The notes: generated by a model from the letters alone, not told the origin. A DNA stretch of 64,000 bases from Clostridiales bacterium (GCA_019423635.1 JAHZBA010000003.1:62001-126000); one strand, 5' to 3'. Shown: positions 44,712 through 54,093, numbered from the stretch's first letter. Made by a program: numbers and translations.

Positions 44712-45143
44712 TCACAGACGGAACGCATTTTCCAGCGGCATTTGCAACAGCCGCAGGCCCAGCAGCGGCAGCAGCTCCTCCGCCGGAGCCGGCAGCGCCG
44801 GCAGGGGGAACTCCTGGGGCTCGATGACCGTTCCGTCCGGCCGGGGCAGCGCCCGCTGCACGCACAGCACCGGCTCCGCCAGGCTTGAGAGCGTCAGACT
44901 GTCCCGGGGGGACAGGCCGTAGGTCACCACCCGCTCCGATCGGATGCCCTCCAGCTGTGCGCACTCCCCCGGCGCCAGCAGCAAAAGGCAGCGGACCTCT
45001 TCCCCCGCGGGCAGTCCCTGGGGCGTCAGCGCCAGCAGATCCCACCGCCGGACGGCCAGATCCTCCTCCCTCTCCGGGAGCTGAACCCCCGGCGGCAGGA
45101 GCTTGCGCCATGATTCGCAGCAAACGTAAATCGCCGTATCCAT
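44712..45143 (-). CDS. Hypothetical protein
   Basis: A 143-residue Leu/Pro-rich soluble protein with no recognised family. Its central stretch ('RVVTYGLSPRDSLTLSSL') resembles the part of Mur ligases or YhhF-like proteins that reads 'TYG.s..aD', but nothing else of these families is present. Start MDTAIYVCCESW has TTGGGATGG context with GGAGGTG upstream. Neighbouring genes give no clue. Confidence 0.6.
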   Translation of the reverse strand: MDTAIYVCCESWRKLLPPGVQLPEREEDLAVRRWDLLALTPQGLPAGEEVRCLLLLAPGECAQLEGIRSERVVTYGLSPRDSLTLSSLAEPVLCVQRALPRPDGTVIEPQEFPLPALPAPAEELLPLLGLRLLQMPLENAFRL

Positions 45144-45410
45144 CCCAACACCTCCCTACACCCGGCTAGTGTTTGCCGCTGGAGGATTTCCATACAAAAT
45201 CCCTCCCTCAAGCTCTCCGCTTGATGACGATTTGATTTTCTCCGTTTTCAAAAGGCCGATACCTGCCCGCTGTATCAAGGGGCCGGCCGGATGCCTTTTG
45301 CGCGGGAGCTCCGCAAATTTTCTCTCGTCTTTTTTCCTCCCATGTGATATACTGTTAAGACAGCGAACCGGCTTTCTCCAGCCGGCAATCCGATTGTGAG
45401 GTGACTCCCC

Positions 45411-45959
45411 TTGCACTTCTGGGCCCATCTGAAAACCATCCACCGCCACCGGGCGCTGGTACGGAAATACTGCTTCCGGCTGGGTCTGTACTGGCAGGGC
45501 CTCACCCACGACCTCAGCAAGTACTCCCCCACGGAGTTCTTTGCCGGCGTCCGCTACTTCCAGGGCGACCACAGCCCCAACGACCAGCAGCGAAAAACCG
45601 ACGGCTACAGCGCCGCCTGGCTCCACCACAAGGGCCGCAACCGCCACCACTTTGAGTATTGGACGGACTACAGTCTCACCGGCGAGGGGATCTCCGGCGT
45701 GGAGATGCCGCCGAAATACGCCGCGGAGATGTTCTGCGACCGGCTGGCCGCCAGCCGGGTCTACCGGGGCAGTGCCTTCACTCCCGGCGATCCCTACCAG
45801 TTTTTCCTGCGGGGCAAGGAGCGCCGCCTGCTGCTCCACCCGGCCACGGAGGCCCTCCTGGAGACCATGCTGGTAATTCTGCGGGACCAGGGAGAGGACG
45901 CCGCCTTTGCCTACATCCGCCGGGAAGTCCTGGGAAAATCCCAGGGAACCGCGAAATGA
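45411..45959 (+). CDS. DUF5662-family protein
   Basis: A 182-residue protein beginning at TTG (45411; HFWAHLKTIHRHR) with GAGGTGA eight bases upstream. 'LYWQGLTHDLSKYSPTEFF' and 'AAWLHHKGRNRHHFEYW' are characteristic of DUF5662, where the conserved His and Asp residues (HDLSK, HHKGRNRHH) suggest an HD-type metal site. The activity is unknown. Stand-alone gene between unknowns and ireB. Confidence 0.8.
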   Translation: MHFWAHLKTIHRHRALVRKYCFRLGLYWQGLTHDLSKYSPTEFFAGVRYFQGDHSPNDQQRKTDGYSAAWLHHKGRNRHHFEYWTDYSLTGEGISGVEMPPKYAAEMFCDRLAASRVYRGSAFTPGDPYQFFLRGKERRLLLHPATEALLETMLVILRDQGEDAAFAYIRREVLGKSQGTAK

Positions 45960-46155
45960 TCCCCGTATGGATCTGCGCGCCATCCTCCATTCCCGGCTTG
46001 AAAACACCGGAATCCCGTGATCCGCGCAATCCGATCCCGCCCGCCGCCGCCGCGGAACATGGCAGATCTCCCCTCTGAACGTGAGATTTGGTGAGAATCT
46101 ACGGGAATCTCCCGCCCGAGAGTAAAAATCTTTCGCCTTTTTCCGCAGGAAACGC

Positions 46156-46184
46156 TTTACAGATTTCTAAAAATCGAGTATACT
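46156..46184 (+). promoter_or_regulatory. Sigma-A-type promoter of ireB
   Basis: TTTACA (46156-46161), 17-bp spacer, TATACT (46179-46184), 34 bp before the start codon. Confidence 0.7.
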
Positions 46185-46217
46185 AGGGAAGAACATATTG
46201 GAAAGGTGGTGCCTGTT

Positions 46218-46463
46218 ATGGACGATTTTACCAGAAAATTCAAGATTCCGACGGATAAGGACGCTGAGATCCGTCAGATCCTGACCACCGTCTATCAGGC
46301 GCTGGAGGAGAAAGGCTACAATCCCATCAATCAGATCGTGGGCTACATTCTCTCCGAGGACCCCACTTATATCACCAACCACAACAATGCCCGCACACTG
46401 ATCCGCAAGGTGGACCGGGACGAGCTGCTGCAGGTGCTGGTGCGCTATTATCTGGGGCAGTGA
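46218..46463 (+). CDS. ireB: IreB-family regulatory phosphoprotein
   Basis: An 81-residue protein of the IreB/UPF0297 family: 'FTRKFKIPTDKDAEIRQILTTVYQALEEKGYNPINQ' region, then 'VGYILSEDPTYITNHNNARTLIRKVDRDELLQ'. In Enterococcus IreB is a substrate of the IreK kinase and modulates cephalosporin tolerance; its two N-terminal threonines are the phosphosites, and T3-like residues (FT, PT) are present here. ATG at 46218 follows AAAGGTGG; an upstream GTG is less likely. In many Firmicutes it precedes yrzC/ruvX and alaS, but here it lies 2.4 kb away from alaS. Confidence 0.93.
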   Translation: MDDFTRKFKIPTDKDAEIRQILTTVYQALEEKGYNPINQIVGYILSEDPTYITNHNNARTLIRKVDRDELLQVLVRYYLGQ

Positions 46464-46486
46464 GTTCCCAGCGGCTGTCATAAACG

Positions 46487-46523
46487 GAAAAGACCCCGTG
46501 TCCTTCTGGACACGGGGCCTTTT
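46487..46523. terminator. Shared terminator between ireB and malQ
   Basis: GACCCCGTGTCC-type stem (46492-46503 with 46508-46519), preceded by AAAA and followed by TTTT, so it can act for the convergent ireB (plus) and malQ (minus) transcripts. Confidence 0.8.
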
Positions 46524-46524
46524 G

Positions 46525-48072
46525 TCACGTCTTTTCCGGCTGTTCCGCTTCCCGGCACGCCTCTCCGGCCGTCTCCGGCGGCTTGACCCTGGGGGAATAC
46601 CGGCCGCACATGCGGGCGGTATCCGCCATCCGGACCGCCAGAGCCTCCGTCAGCTGGCCCGGCAGCAGACGCCACTGCCAGTTGCCGCCCAGCTTGCCTG
46701 GGGTGTTCATCCGGGCCTCGGCGCCCAGCCCCAGATAATCCTGCATCTGGGCCACAAACAGCTCCGCCACGGAGCTCTGCCCGCCCCGGATCATGCCCCA
46801 GTGGAAGCCCTCCTGGTCATTGAGACCCAGGTAGCGCACCGCCAGAGCCACGTCCTCCGGGTCCGCCTCGTCCTTCCAGGCCATAATCGGCGTGTTATCA
46901 TGGGTGCCCACATAGCAGACGCAGTTGGGGGTGTAGGTATGGGGCAGATAGTCGCTGGGCTCCCGGGAGTCAAAGGCAAACTCCAGCACCTTCATGCCGG
47001 GGAACTCAGAGTCCTTCAGCAGCTGGCGGACCTCCGGCGTCAAAAAGCCCAGGTCCTCCGCGATGAAGAGAATTCCGGGGAACCAGTTTTTCAGCACCTG
47101 CACCAGACCCATGCCGGGCCCCTTCACCCAGTGGCCGTTCCGGGCGGTCTCCTCGCCGCAGGGCACCGCCCAATAGCTCTCCAGGCCCCGGAAGTGGTCG
47201 ATCCGCAGGATATCATACAGTCTGGCGGCGCCGTCAATCCGGCGAATCCACCAGCCGTAGCCGTCGGCGCGGATGGCGTCCCAGTCATAGAGGGGATTCC
47301 CCCACAGCTGGCCGTCGGCGCTGAAATAGTCCGGCGGCACGCCGGAGACCTCTCTGGGCCGGTTCTGCTCATCCAGCTGGAAGCTCTGGGGCTCCGCCCA
47401 CACATCGGCAGAGTCCATGGCCACATAGATAGGCAGATCCCCGATGATGCCGATGCCTTTTTCATGGGCATAGGTCCGCAGCTTCTCCCACTGGAGGAAA
47501 AAGAGATATTGAATGTAGGTAAACAGGCGCACATCCTCCCGGAGCTCCCGGCGGCAGCGCTCCACCGCCTCCGGCCGGTGCAGACGGATGTCCTCATCCT
47601 CCCACTCCGTCCAGGCCCGCATACCGAAATGACGTTTCACTGCCATGAACAGCGCGTAGTCCGGCAGCCAGCCGGCATTTTTTTCTGTAAAGGCCTTAAC
47701 CTTCTCAGCGTCCCGGTCCCAGCCGCGCTCTGTGGCCTTTTGCAGCAGCTGGAAGCGGTTTCGGTAGATCTTCTCATAGTCTACCCGGCCGGGGTCATCG
47801 CCCCAGTCCGCCGCCAGCTCCTCCCGCGTCAGCAGGCCGTCCTCACAGAGAACCTCCAGATCCACGAAATAGGGGTTTCCGGCATAGGTGGAAAAACTCT
47901 GGTAGGGGGAATCGCCATAGCTGGTGGGACCTACCGGCAGCATCTGCCACCAGGACTGTCCAGCCGCCTCCAGAAAATCCACGAACTCGTAGGCGGCCTT
48001 GCCCAGGGTGCCGATTCCATAGGGAGACGGCAGCGCAGAGACAGGCATTAACACACCGCAGCTTCTTTTCAT
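46525..48072 (-). CDS. malQ: 4-alpha-glucanotransferase
   Basis: A 515-residue GH77 amylomaltase. 'SCGVLMPVSALPSPYGIGTLG' opens the barrel; 'RIDHFRGLESYWAVP' and 'IAEDLGFLTPEVRQLL' contain the nucleophile-side and acid/base residues, and 'YVGTHDNTPIMAW' the third conserved region. It rearranges maltodextrins inside the cell so that imported oligosaccharides can be degraded. It is the last gene of the LacI-regulated operon, 6 bp after the inner permease, so the transported sugar is probably a maltose or maltodextrin. Confidence 0.96.
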   Translation of the reverse strand: MKRSCGVLMPVSALPSPYGIGTLGKAAYEFVDFLEAAGQSWWQMLPVGPTSYGDSPYQSFSTYAGNPYFVDLEVLCEDGLLTREELAADWGDDPGRVDYEKIYRNRFQLLQKATERGWDRDAEKVKAFTEKNAGWLPDYALFMAVKRHFGMRAWTEWEDEDIRLHRPEAVERCRRELREDVRLFTYIQYLFFLQWEKLRTYAHEKGIGIIGDLPIYVAMDSADVWAEPQSFQLDEQNRPREVSGVPPDYFSADGQLWGNPLYDWDAIRADGYGWWIRRIDGAARLYDILRIDHFRGLESYWAVPCGEETARNGHWVKGPGMGLVQVLKNWFPGILFIAEDLGFLTPEVRQLLKDSEFPGMKVLEFAFDSREPSDYLPHTYTPNCVCYVGTHDNTPIMAWKDEADPEDVALAVRYLGLNDQEGFHWGMIRGGQSSVAELFVAQMQDYLGLGAEARMNTPGKLGGNWQWRLLPGQLTEALAVRMADTARMCGRYSPRVKPPETAGEACREAEQPEKT

Positions 48073-48078
48073 CCAAAC

Positions 48079-48918
48079 TCAGCCTTTCACGGCGCCGGCC
48101 GCGACGCCCTTGATGATATACTTCTGGCAGCTGAGATAGAACACCACAATGGGGATCACCGCCAGCACCAGCGCCGCCATGATGGCGCCCATATCCACCC
48201 GGCCGTAGGAGCCCTGCATCCGCTGGATGGTGATGGCAATGGTGCTGTACTTGTTCAGATCCAGCGTCAGGTACGGAAGCAGGAAGTCATTCCAGATCCA
48301 CATGGTCTCCAGGATGCCCACAGAGATATAGGTGGGCTTCATGATGGGCAGCACCACGGAGAAAAAGGTCCTGATGGGAGAGCAGCCGTCGATCATGGCG
48401 GCCTCCTCGATCTCAATGGGGATGGACTGCACAAAGCCGCAGAACATGAAGACCGCCAGCCCCGCGCCAAAGCCCAGATAGATGATAATCAACCCCCAGG
48501 GCGTACCCAGCTTCAGCCGGTCTGTCACCAGGGACAGCGTGAACATCACCATCTGGAAGGGAACCACCATGGAGAACACGCACAGAATATACAGCAGGTT
48601 CGTCCCCCGGTTCTTCACCCGCATGATAAACCAGGCGAACATGGAGGTGCAGATCAAAATCACCGCCACGGAGCCCACGGTGATGATGAGGGTATACAGC
48701 ACCGCCTTTAAAAAGCCGTAGTTGTTGATGGCGTTGGTGTAGTTGTCCACCCCCACCCAGTTCTTCTCTGTGGGGAGCTTGAAGGGCTCCAGGTTGATGA
48801 AGGCCTTTTTCTTGAAGGAGTTCATCAGCACGATGAAAAGAGGCGCCACATAGAAAATGGCGATGACGGTGAAGAGAATTGTGGCGAACCAGCCGCCCCG
48901 GGCTTTCCGGTTTTTCAT
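48079..48918 (-). CDS. Sugar ABC transporter permease (MalG type)
   Basis: A 279-residue permease with six helices. The EAA loop is 'EIEEAAMIDGCSPIRTFFSVVLPIMKP', the site that docks the ATPase. It belongs to the CUT1 (carbohydrate uptake type 1) family. It overlaps the other permease start/stop by 1 bp (TAATG). The ATPase subunit is not encoded here, as is usual for CUT1 systems in Firmicutes that share MsmX. Confidence 0.93.
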   Translation of the reverse strand: MKNRKARGGWFATILFTVIAIFYVAPLFIVLMNSFKKKAFINLEPFKLPTEKNWVGVDNYTNAINNYGFLKAVLYTLIITVGSVAVILICTSMFAWFIMRVKNRGTNLLYILCVFSMVVPFQMVMFTLSLVTDRLKLGTPWGLIIIYLGFGAGLAVFMFCGFVQSIPIEIEEAAMIDGCSPIRTFFSVVLPIMKPTYISVGILETMWIWNDFLLPYLTLDLNKYSTIAITIQRMQGSYGRVDMGAIMAALVLAVIPIVVFYLSCQKYIIKGVAAGAVKG

Positions 48919-49760
48919 TACTGCTGCACCTCCTTGGAGCGGGTGACCTTCAGCTGGATGAGGCCCAGGGCCACCACCAGGATGAAGAACACCACGGCCT
49001 TGGCCTGACCCACGCCCTGCCAGCCAACCCGGCCGTAGAACGTGTTGAAGATGTTCAGCGCCAGCATTTCCGTCTGCTTCATGGGCTCGCCGGCGGTGAG
49101 GGAGAGGTTCTGGTCAAAAAGCTTGAAGCCGTTGGTCAGCGTCAGGAAGGTGCAGATGGTGATGGAGGGCATCATGTTGGGGATGGTGACATTCCACAGC
49201 CTCTGCCAGCCGTTGGCGCCGTCAATCTCCGCCGCCTCGTTGAGCTCGCCGGGGATGGACTGGAGGCCGGCGATGTAAATGATCATCATGTAGCCGATCT
49301 GCTGCCAGCAGATCACCACCACCAGACCCCAGAAGCCATACTTCGCGCTGATCTTCAACGCCAGGTCGTAGTGGGAGAGGATGCCGTTGAAAATCAGCTG
49401 CCAGATGTAGCCCAGGACGATGCCGCCGATGAGGTTGGGCATGAAGAACACCGTCCGGAAGATATTGGTGCCCCGGATCTCCCGGGTCAGCACCATGGCC
49501 ACGGCAAAGGCCAGCACGTTGATCAACACCACCGTGACCACGGTGAACAGGGCGGTAAACCAGAAGGCGTGGAGGAAGTCCGTGTCCTGGAACGCCCGGA
49601 TATAGTTGCCAAGGCCGATGAACTTGGCGTCCGTCACCGCCCGGAAGTCGCACAGTGACAGGTACAGTCCCATGAGAAAGGGGACGATGAACCCGATGAT
49701 GAACGCCAGGAACGTGGGGCCAAGGAAGACGGGGAAATATCGTTTGATGGATTTTTCCAT
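48918..49760 (-). CDS. Sugar ABC transporter permease (MalF type)
   Basis: A 280-residue CUT1 permease with six helices; the EAA loop is 'ELNEAAEIDGANGWQRLWNVTIPNM'. The start ATG at 49760 (MEKSIKRYFPVFLGP) gives the family N terminus; the earlier in-frame part is leader. It lies between the binding protein (92 bp upstream) and the MalG-type permease. Together they should form a heterodimeric channel. Confidence 0.93.
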   Translation of the reverse strand: MEKSIKRYFPVFLGPTFLAFIIGFIVPFLMGLYLSLCDFRAVTDAKFIGLGNYIRAFQDTDFLHAFWFTALFTVVTVVLINVLAFAVAMVLTREIRGTNIFRTVFFMPNLIGGIVLGYIWQLIFNGILSHYDLALKISAKYGFWGLVVVICWQQIGYMMIIYIAGLQSIPGELNEAAEIDGANGWQRLWNVTIPNMMPSITICTFLTLTNGFKLFDQNLSLTAGEPMKQTEMLALNIFNTFYGRVGWQGVGQAKAVVFFILVVALGLIQLKVTRSKEVQQ

Positions 49761-49852
49761 ATCTGAGCCTCCTTGAGGGCAAAATTGAGTATCGTTGGAG
49801 AACGCGGCCGGGGTGGCCGGCGCATTTCCGTCCACCCCGGTGCAGTGTTGCC

Positions 49853-51187
49853 TTACTTTGTCGGATTGGCCTTCTCAACAGCCCAGTTGTCAACGAAAGC
49901 GGCCCGGACGGTCTCCCAGTTGGCGTCGGTCTGGTCGGCGGCGTAGTTGGTCAGCGCGGAGCCCAGAACGTTCTTCCACTCCTCAGAGGGCATGGTGGGG
50001 AAGCACCACTTGATGCTGGTCTTGCCCTGGGCCACATAGTCGTTGGCGATATTCACCAGAGCATTGGTGGACTCCAGGTTGCCCTTGAAGGGGATCACGA
50101 AGCCCATTTTGCCCTCGTCGCCGGAGCACATGTAGTCCAGACCGGTCTCAGAGGTGACGCACCAGTACATGAAGTCCAGGGTGGCCTGGATGTCCTCAGG
50201 CGCGGCGTTCTTGTTCACGCACCAGTAGTTCTCGGTGCCGGTGCACAGGCCCTGGTTAGCCTCGTCGCCCACGCCGATGTAGATGGGCAGCATCCCCAGG
50301 TTCTCATCGCCCAGCTCGGCCACGTCACCGTAGGCCCAGGTGCCGTTCTGATAGAACACGGCCTGCTCGGTGACAAACTCGGCTACGGAGTCGTCGCCGG
50401 TCTTGGCGGAGAGCAGTGTGGGGGCGCAGGTGCAGTTGTTGATATACAGATCCCACATGGCCCGGTAGTTATCCAGGTAGGTACCCTTGATGGCGTCAGT
50501 GTCGCCGATGCCGTCGGTCTCATACTCAAAATAGATGGGGAGGTTCGCCAGGTGGGTCTTGAAGCGCCAGTCGGAGGAGCCGTCCATGCCGGCGGAGGTG
50601 AAAGCAGAGAAGCCCAGCTCGTCCTTGCGGGCGGTGATGTCCTCGGCCACCTTCTTCAGATCGGCGAAGGACTTGATGTCGTCCAGGCTGTAACCGGCAT
50701 CACCCAGCAGCTTGGTGTTGACGATGATGCCATAGGTCTCAATGACGTAGGCGATACCGGCCATGGTGTCTCCGTCCATCAGCGCGAAGTCGCTGCTGGA
50801 CAGCTCGCCGGCGATCTGGGAGCCGGTCAGGTCATAGCAGTAATCCTTCCATTTCTTCAGGCCCACGGGACCGTTGACCTGAAACAGGGTGGGGGCATCG
50901 GTCTTGGCGATCTCACTCATCAGAGTGGTCTCGTACTGGCCGGAGGCAGCAGTCTGCACATTGACCTCCACACCGGTCTCAGCGGTGTAGGCCTCAGCCA
51001 GTGCCTGCCAGGCGGCGTCGGCCTCGGGCTTGAAGTTCAGGTAGTAGACGGTGCCGGTGGCAGCGGCGTCGCCGCCCCCCTCGTTGCCGGAGGCCTTGTC
51101 ATCGGTTCCGGCATTGGAACCGCCGCCGCAGGCGGCCAGAGACAGGACCATTGCCAGGGTGAGCAAAAGTGCAAAAATCTTCTTCAT
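49853..51187 (-). CDS. Sugar ABC transporter substrate-binding lipoprotein
   Basis: A 444-residue extracellular solute-binding protein of family 1. A lipoprotein signal (MKKIFALLLTLAMVLSLAACG) has the lipobox LAAC, so the mature protein is lipid-anchored outside. A Gly/Ala linker precedes the two-lobed binding fold ('TGVEVNVQTAASGQYETTL' region). Substrate is likely a maltodextrin by context (malQ), not by motif. ATG at 51187 follows AAGGAG; a TTG three codons earlier is possible. First structural gene behind the LacI regulator. Confidence 0.93.
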   Translation of the reverse strand: MKKIFALLLTLAMVLSLAACGGGSNAGTDDKASGNEGGGDAAATGTVYYLNFKPEADAAWQALAEAYTAETGVEVNVQTAASGQYETTLMSEIAKTDAPTLFQVNGPVGLKKWKDYCYDLTGSQIAGELSSSDFALMDGDTMAGIAYVIETYGIIVNTKLLGDAGYSLDDIKSFADLKKVAEDITARKDELGFSAFTSAGMDGSSDWRFKTHLANLPIYFEYETDGIGDTDAIKGTYLDNYRAMWDLYINNCTCAPTLLSAKTGDDSVAEFVTEQAVFYQNGTWAYGDVAELGDENLGMLPIYIGVGDEANQGLCTGTENYWCVNKNAAPEDIQATLDFMYWCVTSETGLDYMCSGDEGKMGFVIPFKGNLESTNALVNIANDYVAQGKTSIKWCFPTMPSEEWKNVLGSALTNYAADQTDANWETVRAAFVDNWAVEKANPTK

Positions 51188-51251
51188 GCGTGTCAATCTC
51201 CTTCTAATATTTTATTTTCACATCCGCAGATGTAAAAACCTGAACCATGTT

Positions 51252-52262
51252 TCAAACCGCCCGGACGCTGCCGCCCTCCCGCGGCACCGTGTCCAGCAGG
51301 ATATGGCGGTTGCCGCCCCGGCCCTCGATCATATCCACCAGGATGCGGACAGCGCTCTCCCCCATCTCCTCCTGCGGCTGCACCAGCGTGGTCAGGGTCG
51401 GCACGGTGTAGATGGAGGTCTGGATGCCGTCGATGGCCACCACGGAGCAGTCCTCCGGCACCCGGCGGCCCTGGTCGTGCAGGGCCTTCATGGCGGCCAC
51501 GGCCATGGAGTCGGCAATGGCAAAAACCGCGGTGAGGTCTCCCCTTCTCCGGAGCAGATCCGTCATTCCCTCATAGGCGGCGGCCATGTCGAAGGTACCG
51601 GTCTCCCCCACCAGCGTCTCATCCAGCGCAATCCCGCTCTCCTCCAGCGCCCGCCGGTATCCCATATACCGCAGCTGGCTGATGGAGTGGTCGCAGGTGG
51701 AGTCCAGCAGCACGCCGATCTTCCGGTGTCCCTGCCGGATCAGCAGCCGGACCGCCCGGCAGGCCTCCAGCTGGTCGTCGATGGTCACGGAGGAGTAGGC
51801 GTCCTCCGCCAGAGTTCCGAAGCTGTTGGTGTAGGAGCAGCAGACAAAGGGCACATCCAGCATGGCCACCTGCTCCCAGGTATAGTCGAAGCAGCCGCCC
51901 AGCAGAATCAATCCCCGCAGCCGCTTGGACCGGGCCAGTTCGGCGCCGGAGCGCAGCTCGTCGTCCCCGGAGCGGATCTGGTGGAGGACCATGGTATAGC
52001 CCGCCTCTCCGATGGCTCTCTCAATGGCCTGGATCACGCCGGTGAAGAAGGGGTTCCCCACACCCCGGACCACCAGGCCGATGGTGTCCGTCTGCGGCCG
52101 CACCAAATCCCGGGCGCTGTTGTTGGGCACATAGTGCTGCGCCCGCACCACCTCCATCACCCGGGTCCGGTTGGCCTCGCTGACATCCGGGTGGTCGTTC
52201 AGCACCCGGGAAACCGTGCTGACGGAGACGCCGCACTGCTTTGCAATATCCTTAATTGTCAT
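51252..52262 (-). CDS. LacI-family transcriptional regulator of the sugar operon
   Basis: A 336-residue LacI-type repressor. The N-terminal HTH is 'TIKDIAKQCGVSVSTVSRVLNDHPDVSE' region with the hinge 'NNSARDLVRPQTDTIGLVV'; the C-terminal domain is a periplasmic-binding-like sugar sensor. It is the first gene of the operon and has a perfect 20-bp palindromic operator 28 bp upstream of its start, so it very likely represses itself and the downstream transporter. Start chosen at the ATG (52262); a GTG four codons upstream is possible. Confidence 0.94.
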   Translation of the reverse strand: MTIKDIAKQCGVSVSTVSRVLNDHPDVSEANRTRVMEVVRAQHYVPNNSARDLVRPQTDTIGLVVRGVGNPFFTGVIQAIERAIGEAGYTMVLHQIRSGDDELRSGAELARSKRLRGLILLGGCFDYTWEQVAMLDVPFVCCSYTNSFGTLAEDAYSSVTIDDQLEACRAVRLLIRQGHRKIGVLLDSTCDHSISQLRYMGYRRALEESGIALDETLVGETGTFDMAAAYEGMTDLLRRRGDLTAVFAIADSMAVAAMKALHDQGRRVPEDCSVVAIDGIQTSIYTVPTLTTLVQPQEEMGESAVRILVDMIEGRGGNRHILLDTVPREGGSVRAV

Positions 52263-52289
52263 GGTGAACGTCACCGTCCTCTCTGTATA

Positions 52290-52309
52290 AAACGTTACCG
52301 GTAACGTTT
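52290..52309. promoter_or_regulatory. LacI-family operator
   Basis: A perfect 20-bp palindrome (AAACGTTACCGGTAACGTTT) with the central CpG typical of LacI/MalR/CcpA-type operators. It sits just downstream of the -10 element and the predicted start, where bound repressor would block elongation or initiation. Confidence 0.85.
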
Positions 52310-52329
52310 CCAGCTCTCACTGGTTATAT

Positions 52330-52358
52330 AATATAACCAGTTCCCAGGCGGTTGTCAA
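52330..52358 (-). promoter_or_regulatory. Promoter of the sugar-uptake operon
   Basis: On the minus strand TTGACA (52353-52358), 17-bp spacer, TATATT (52330-52335). The spacer and -10 overlap a small palindrome (GGTTATAT/ATATAACC). Confidence 0.75.
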
Positions 52359-52463
52359 TGCGGTTTTGTGGATTTTGGCGGAACGCACAGTTTTGCAAAA
52401 ATTTCTCTATCAACTCGCACAAACCGGCTCGGGAAGTAATCGTTTTCTTTCGCAAGCACGGAG

Positions 52464-52500
52464 AAGCCGCCCCGGAGGAGGTTCCTCCGGGGCGGCTTTT
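52464..52500 (-). terminator. Intrinsic terminator of glmM
   Basis: On the minus strand AAGCCGCCCCGGAGG pairs with CCTCCGGGGCGGCTT 11 bp after the glmM stop. The stem is very stable but the following T-tract is short (CTCC), so readthrough is possible. Confidence 0.6.
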
Positions 52501-52511
52501 GGGAAACGAAA

Positions 52512-53876
52512 TCAAAGGGCGTGGCCCTGGGCCTGAATGACAGATACCACCTGCTCCGCAAGCGTCCGGCAGCGGTCCTCCGTCCCGGCCTCCACCATCA
52601 CCCGCACCAGGGGCTCCGTACCGGACTCCCGTACCAGAATCCGTCCGGTGTCCCCCAGCTCCGCGGCCACAGCCTCCACCGCCTTCTGGACAGCGGGGTC
52701 CTCCTGGGCGGCTCTCTTGTCCTTTACCCGGACATTGATGAGCACCTGGGGATAGATCACCACCGGCGCGGCCAGCTGGCTCAGAGGCTCCTTCCGGGCC
52801 ATCATCACCTCCATAAGCTTCAGGGAAGTGAGAATGCCGTCGCCGGTCCGGGCGTACTTGGAGAAGATGATGTGCCCGGACTGCTCGCCGCCGATGCGGT
52901 TGCCGTGCTGGACCATATGCTCGTAGACGTACTTATCCCCCACGGCGGTTTTGGCATAGGAAATTCCCACCTGGTCCAAGGCCTTGTAGAGGCCGAAATT
53001 GCTCATCACCGTGGTGACCACCGTGTTGGTGACCAGCTTTTCCCGCTCCTTCATGTAACGGGCGTAAATATACATGATCTTGTCGCCGTCCACCAGCGCG
53101 CCGGTCTCATCCACCGCCAGACACCGGTCCGCGTCTCCGTCGTAGGCAAAGCCCACGTCCATATGGTTCTCCCGCACATACTTCTGCAGTCCCTCAATGT
53201 GGGTGGAGCCGGCGTCCAGGTTGATGTTCAGGCCGTCAGGCCGGTCATTCAGTACGTACACATCGGCGCCCAGGGCCCGGAAGACGCTGGGCGCAATGCT
53301 CCAGGCGCTGCCGTTGGCGCAGTCCAGTGCCACCCTCTTGCCCTTGAAGGAGTAGACCGCCAGGGAAATCAGATAGCCGATATAGCGGTTCCGTCCGGCG
53401 CTGTGGTCCACAACGGCCCCGATGGAGTCCTCCTGTGCCAGGGGCAGTTCCGTCACAGGCTGTCCGTCCACCACCAGTTTTCCGTCCAGATAGTCCTCCA
53501 CCAGGGAGATGGTCTCCTCGTCCATCTTCTCCCCCTCCCGGTTGAGCAGCTTGATGCCGTTGTCATAGTAGGGGTTGTGGCTGGCGGAGATCATGACGCC
53601 GCAGTCAAAATCGTCCACCCGGGTCACATAGGACACCGAGGGAGTGGTGGTCACATGGAGCAGGTCCACCTCCGCCCCGGAGGCGGCCAGCCCTGCGCTG
53701 AGGGCATACTCCAGCATATAGCTGGACCGGCGGGTGTCCTTGCCCACCACAATGCGTGCCCGGTGTTCTCTGCCGTAATACCAGCCCAGGAAGCGGCCGG
53801 TCTCATAGGCGTGGAGCGCGGTGAGCTCCCGGCCCGCCTTTCCCCGAAAGCCGTCGGTTCCAAAATATTTTCCCAT
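52512..53876 (-). CDS. glmM: Phosphoglucosamine mutase
   Basis: A 454-residue enzyme of cell-wall precursor synthesis (glucosamine-6-P to glucosamine-1-P). 'KYFGTDGFRGKAG' opens, the phosphoserine loop is 'GVMISASHNPYYDNGIKL' (serine near 102), the metal loop is 'AYDGDADRCLAVD', and 'GRILVRESGTEPLVRVMVE' is the phosphate-binding C terminus. Length and motif order are normal. Monocistronic by the hairpin after it and the opposite context beyond. Confidence 0.96.
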   Translation of the reverse strand: MGKYFGTDGFRGKAGRELTALHAYETGRFLGWYYGREHRARIVVGKDTRRSSYMLEYALSAGLAASGAEVDLLHVTTTPSVSYVTRVDDFDCGVMISASHNPYYDNGIKLLNREGEKMDEETISLVEDYLDGKLVVDGQPVTELPLAQEDSIGAVVDHSAGRNRYIGYLISLAVYSFKGKRVALDCANGSAWSIAPSVFRALGADVYVLNDRPDGLNINLDAGSTHIEGLQKYVRENHMDVGFAYDGDADRCLAVDETGALVDGDKIMYIYARYMKEREKLVTNTVVTTVMSNFGLYKALDQVGISYAKTAVGDKYVYEHMVQHGNRIGGEQSGHIIFSKYARTGDGILTSLKLMEVMMARKEPLSQLAAPVVIYPQVLINVRVKDKRAAQEDPAVQKAVEAVAAELGDTGRILVRESGTEPLVRVMVEAGTEDRCRTLAEQVVSVIQAQGHAL

Positions 53877-54042
53877 ATCGTCACTCCGTTGATATTATGA
53901 ACCCGCTCCCAAGGGGACCTTCGCCCAGGCGATACCCGAAAATTCAGGGACAGGTTCTTAAAATGGACGCCGGATGCCGGCGGTCACTTCCATCATACCC
54001 TCCGGCAGCGGAAATGTCCAGAAAATTCCGCCGGAAAGGCGA

Positions 54043-54075
54043 GAAAAACGGGGCCGGCCCGATTGGGCCAGCCCC
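54043..54075 (-). terminator. Intrinsic terminator of the spore protein gene
   Basis: On the minus strand GGGGCTGGCCC and GGGCCGGCCCC form an 11-bp stem (54050-54075) followed by GTTTTT, shortly after the SASP stop. Confidence 0.8.
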
Positions 54076-54093
54076 GCAGGGATTCCAGAGAAG

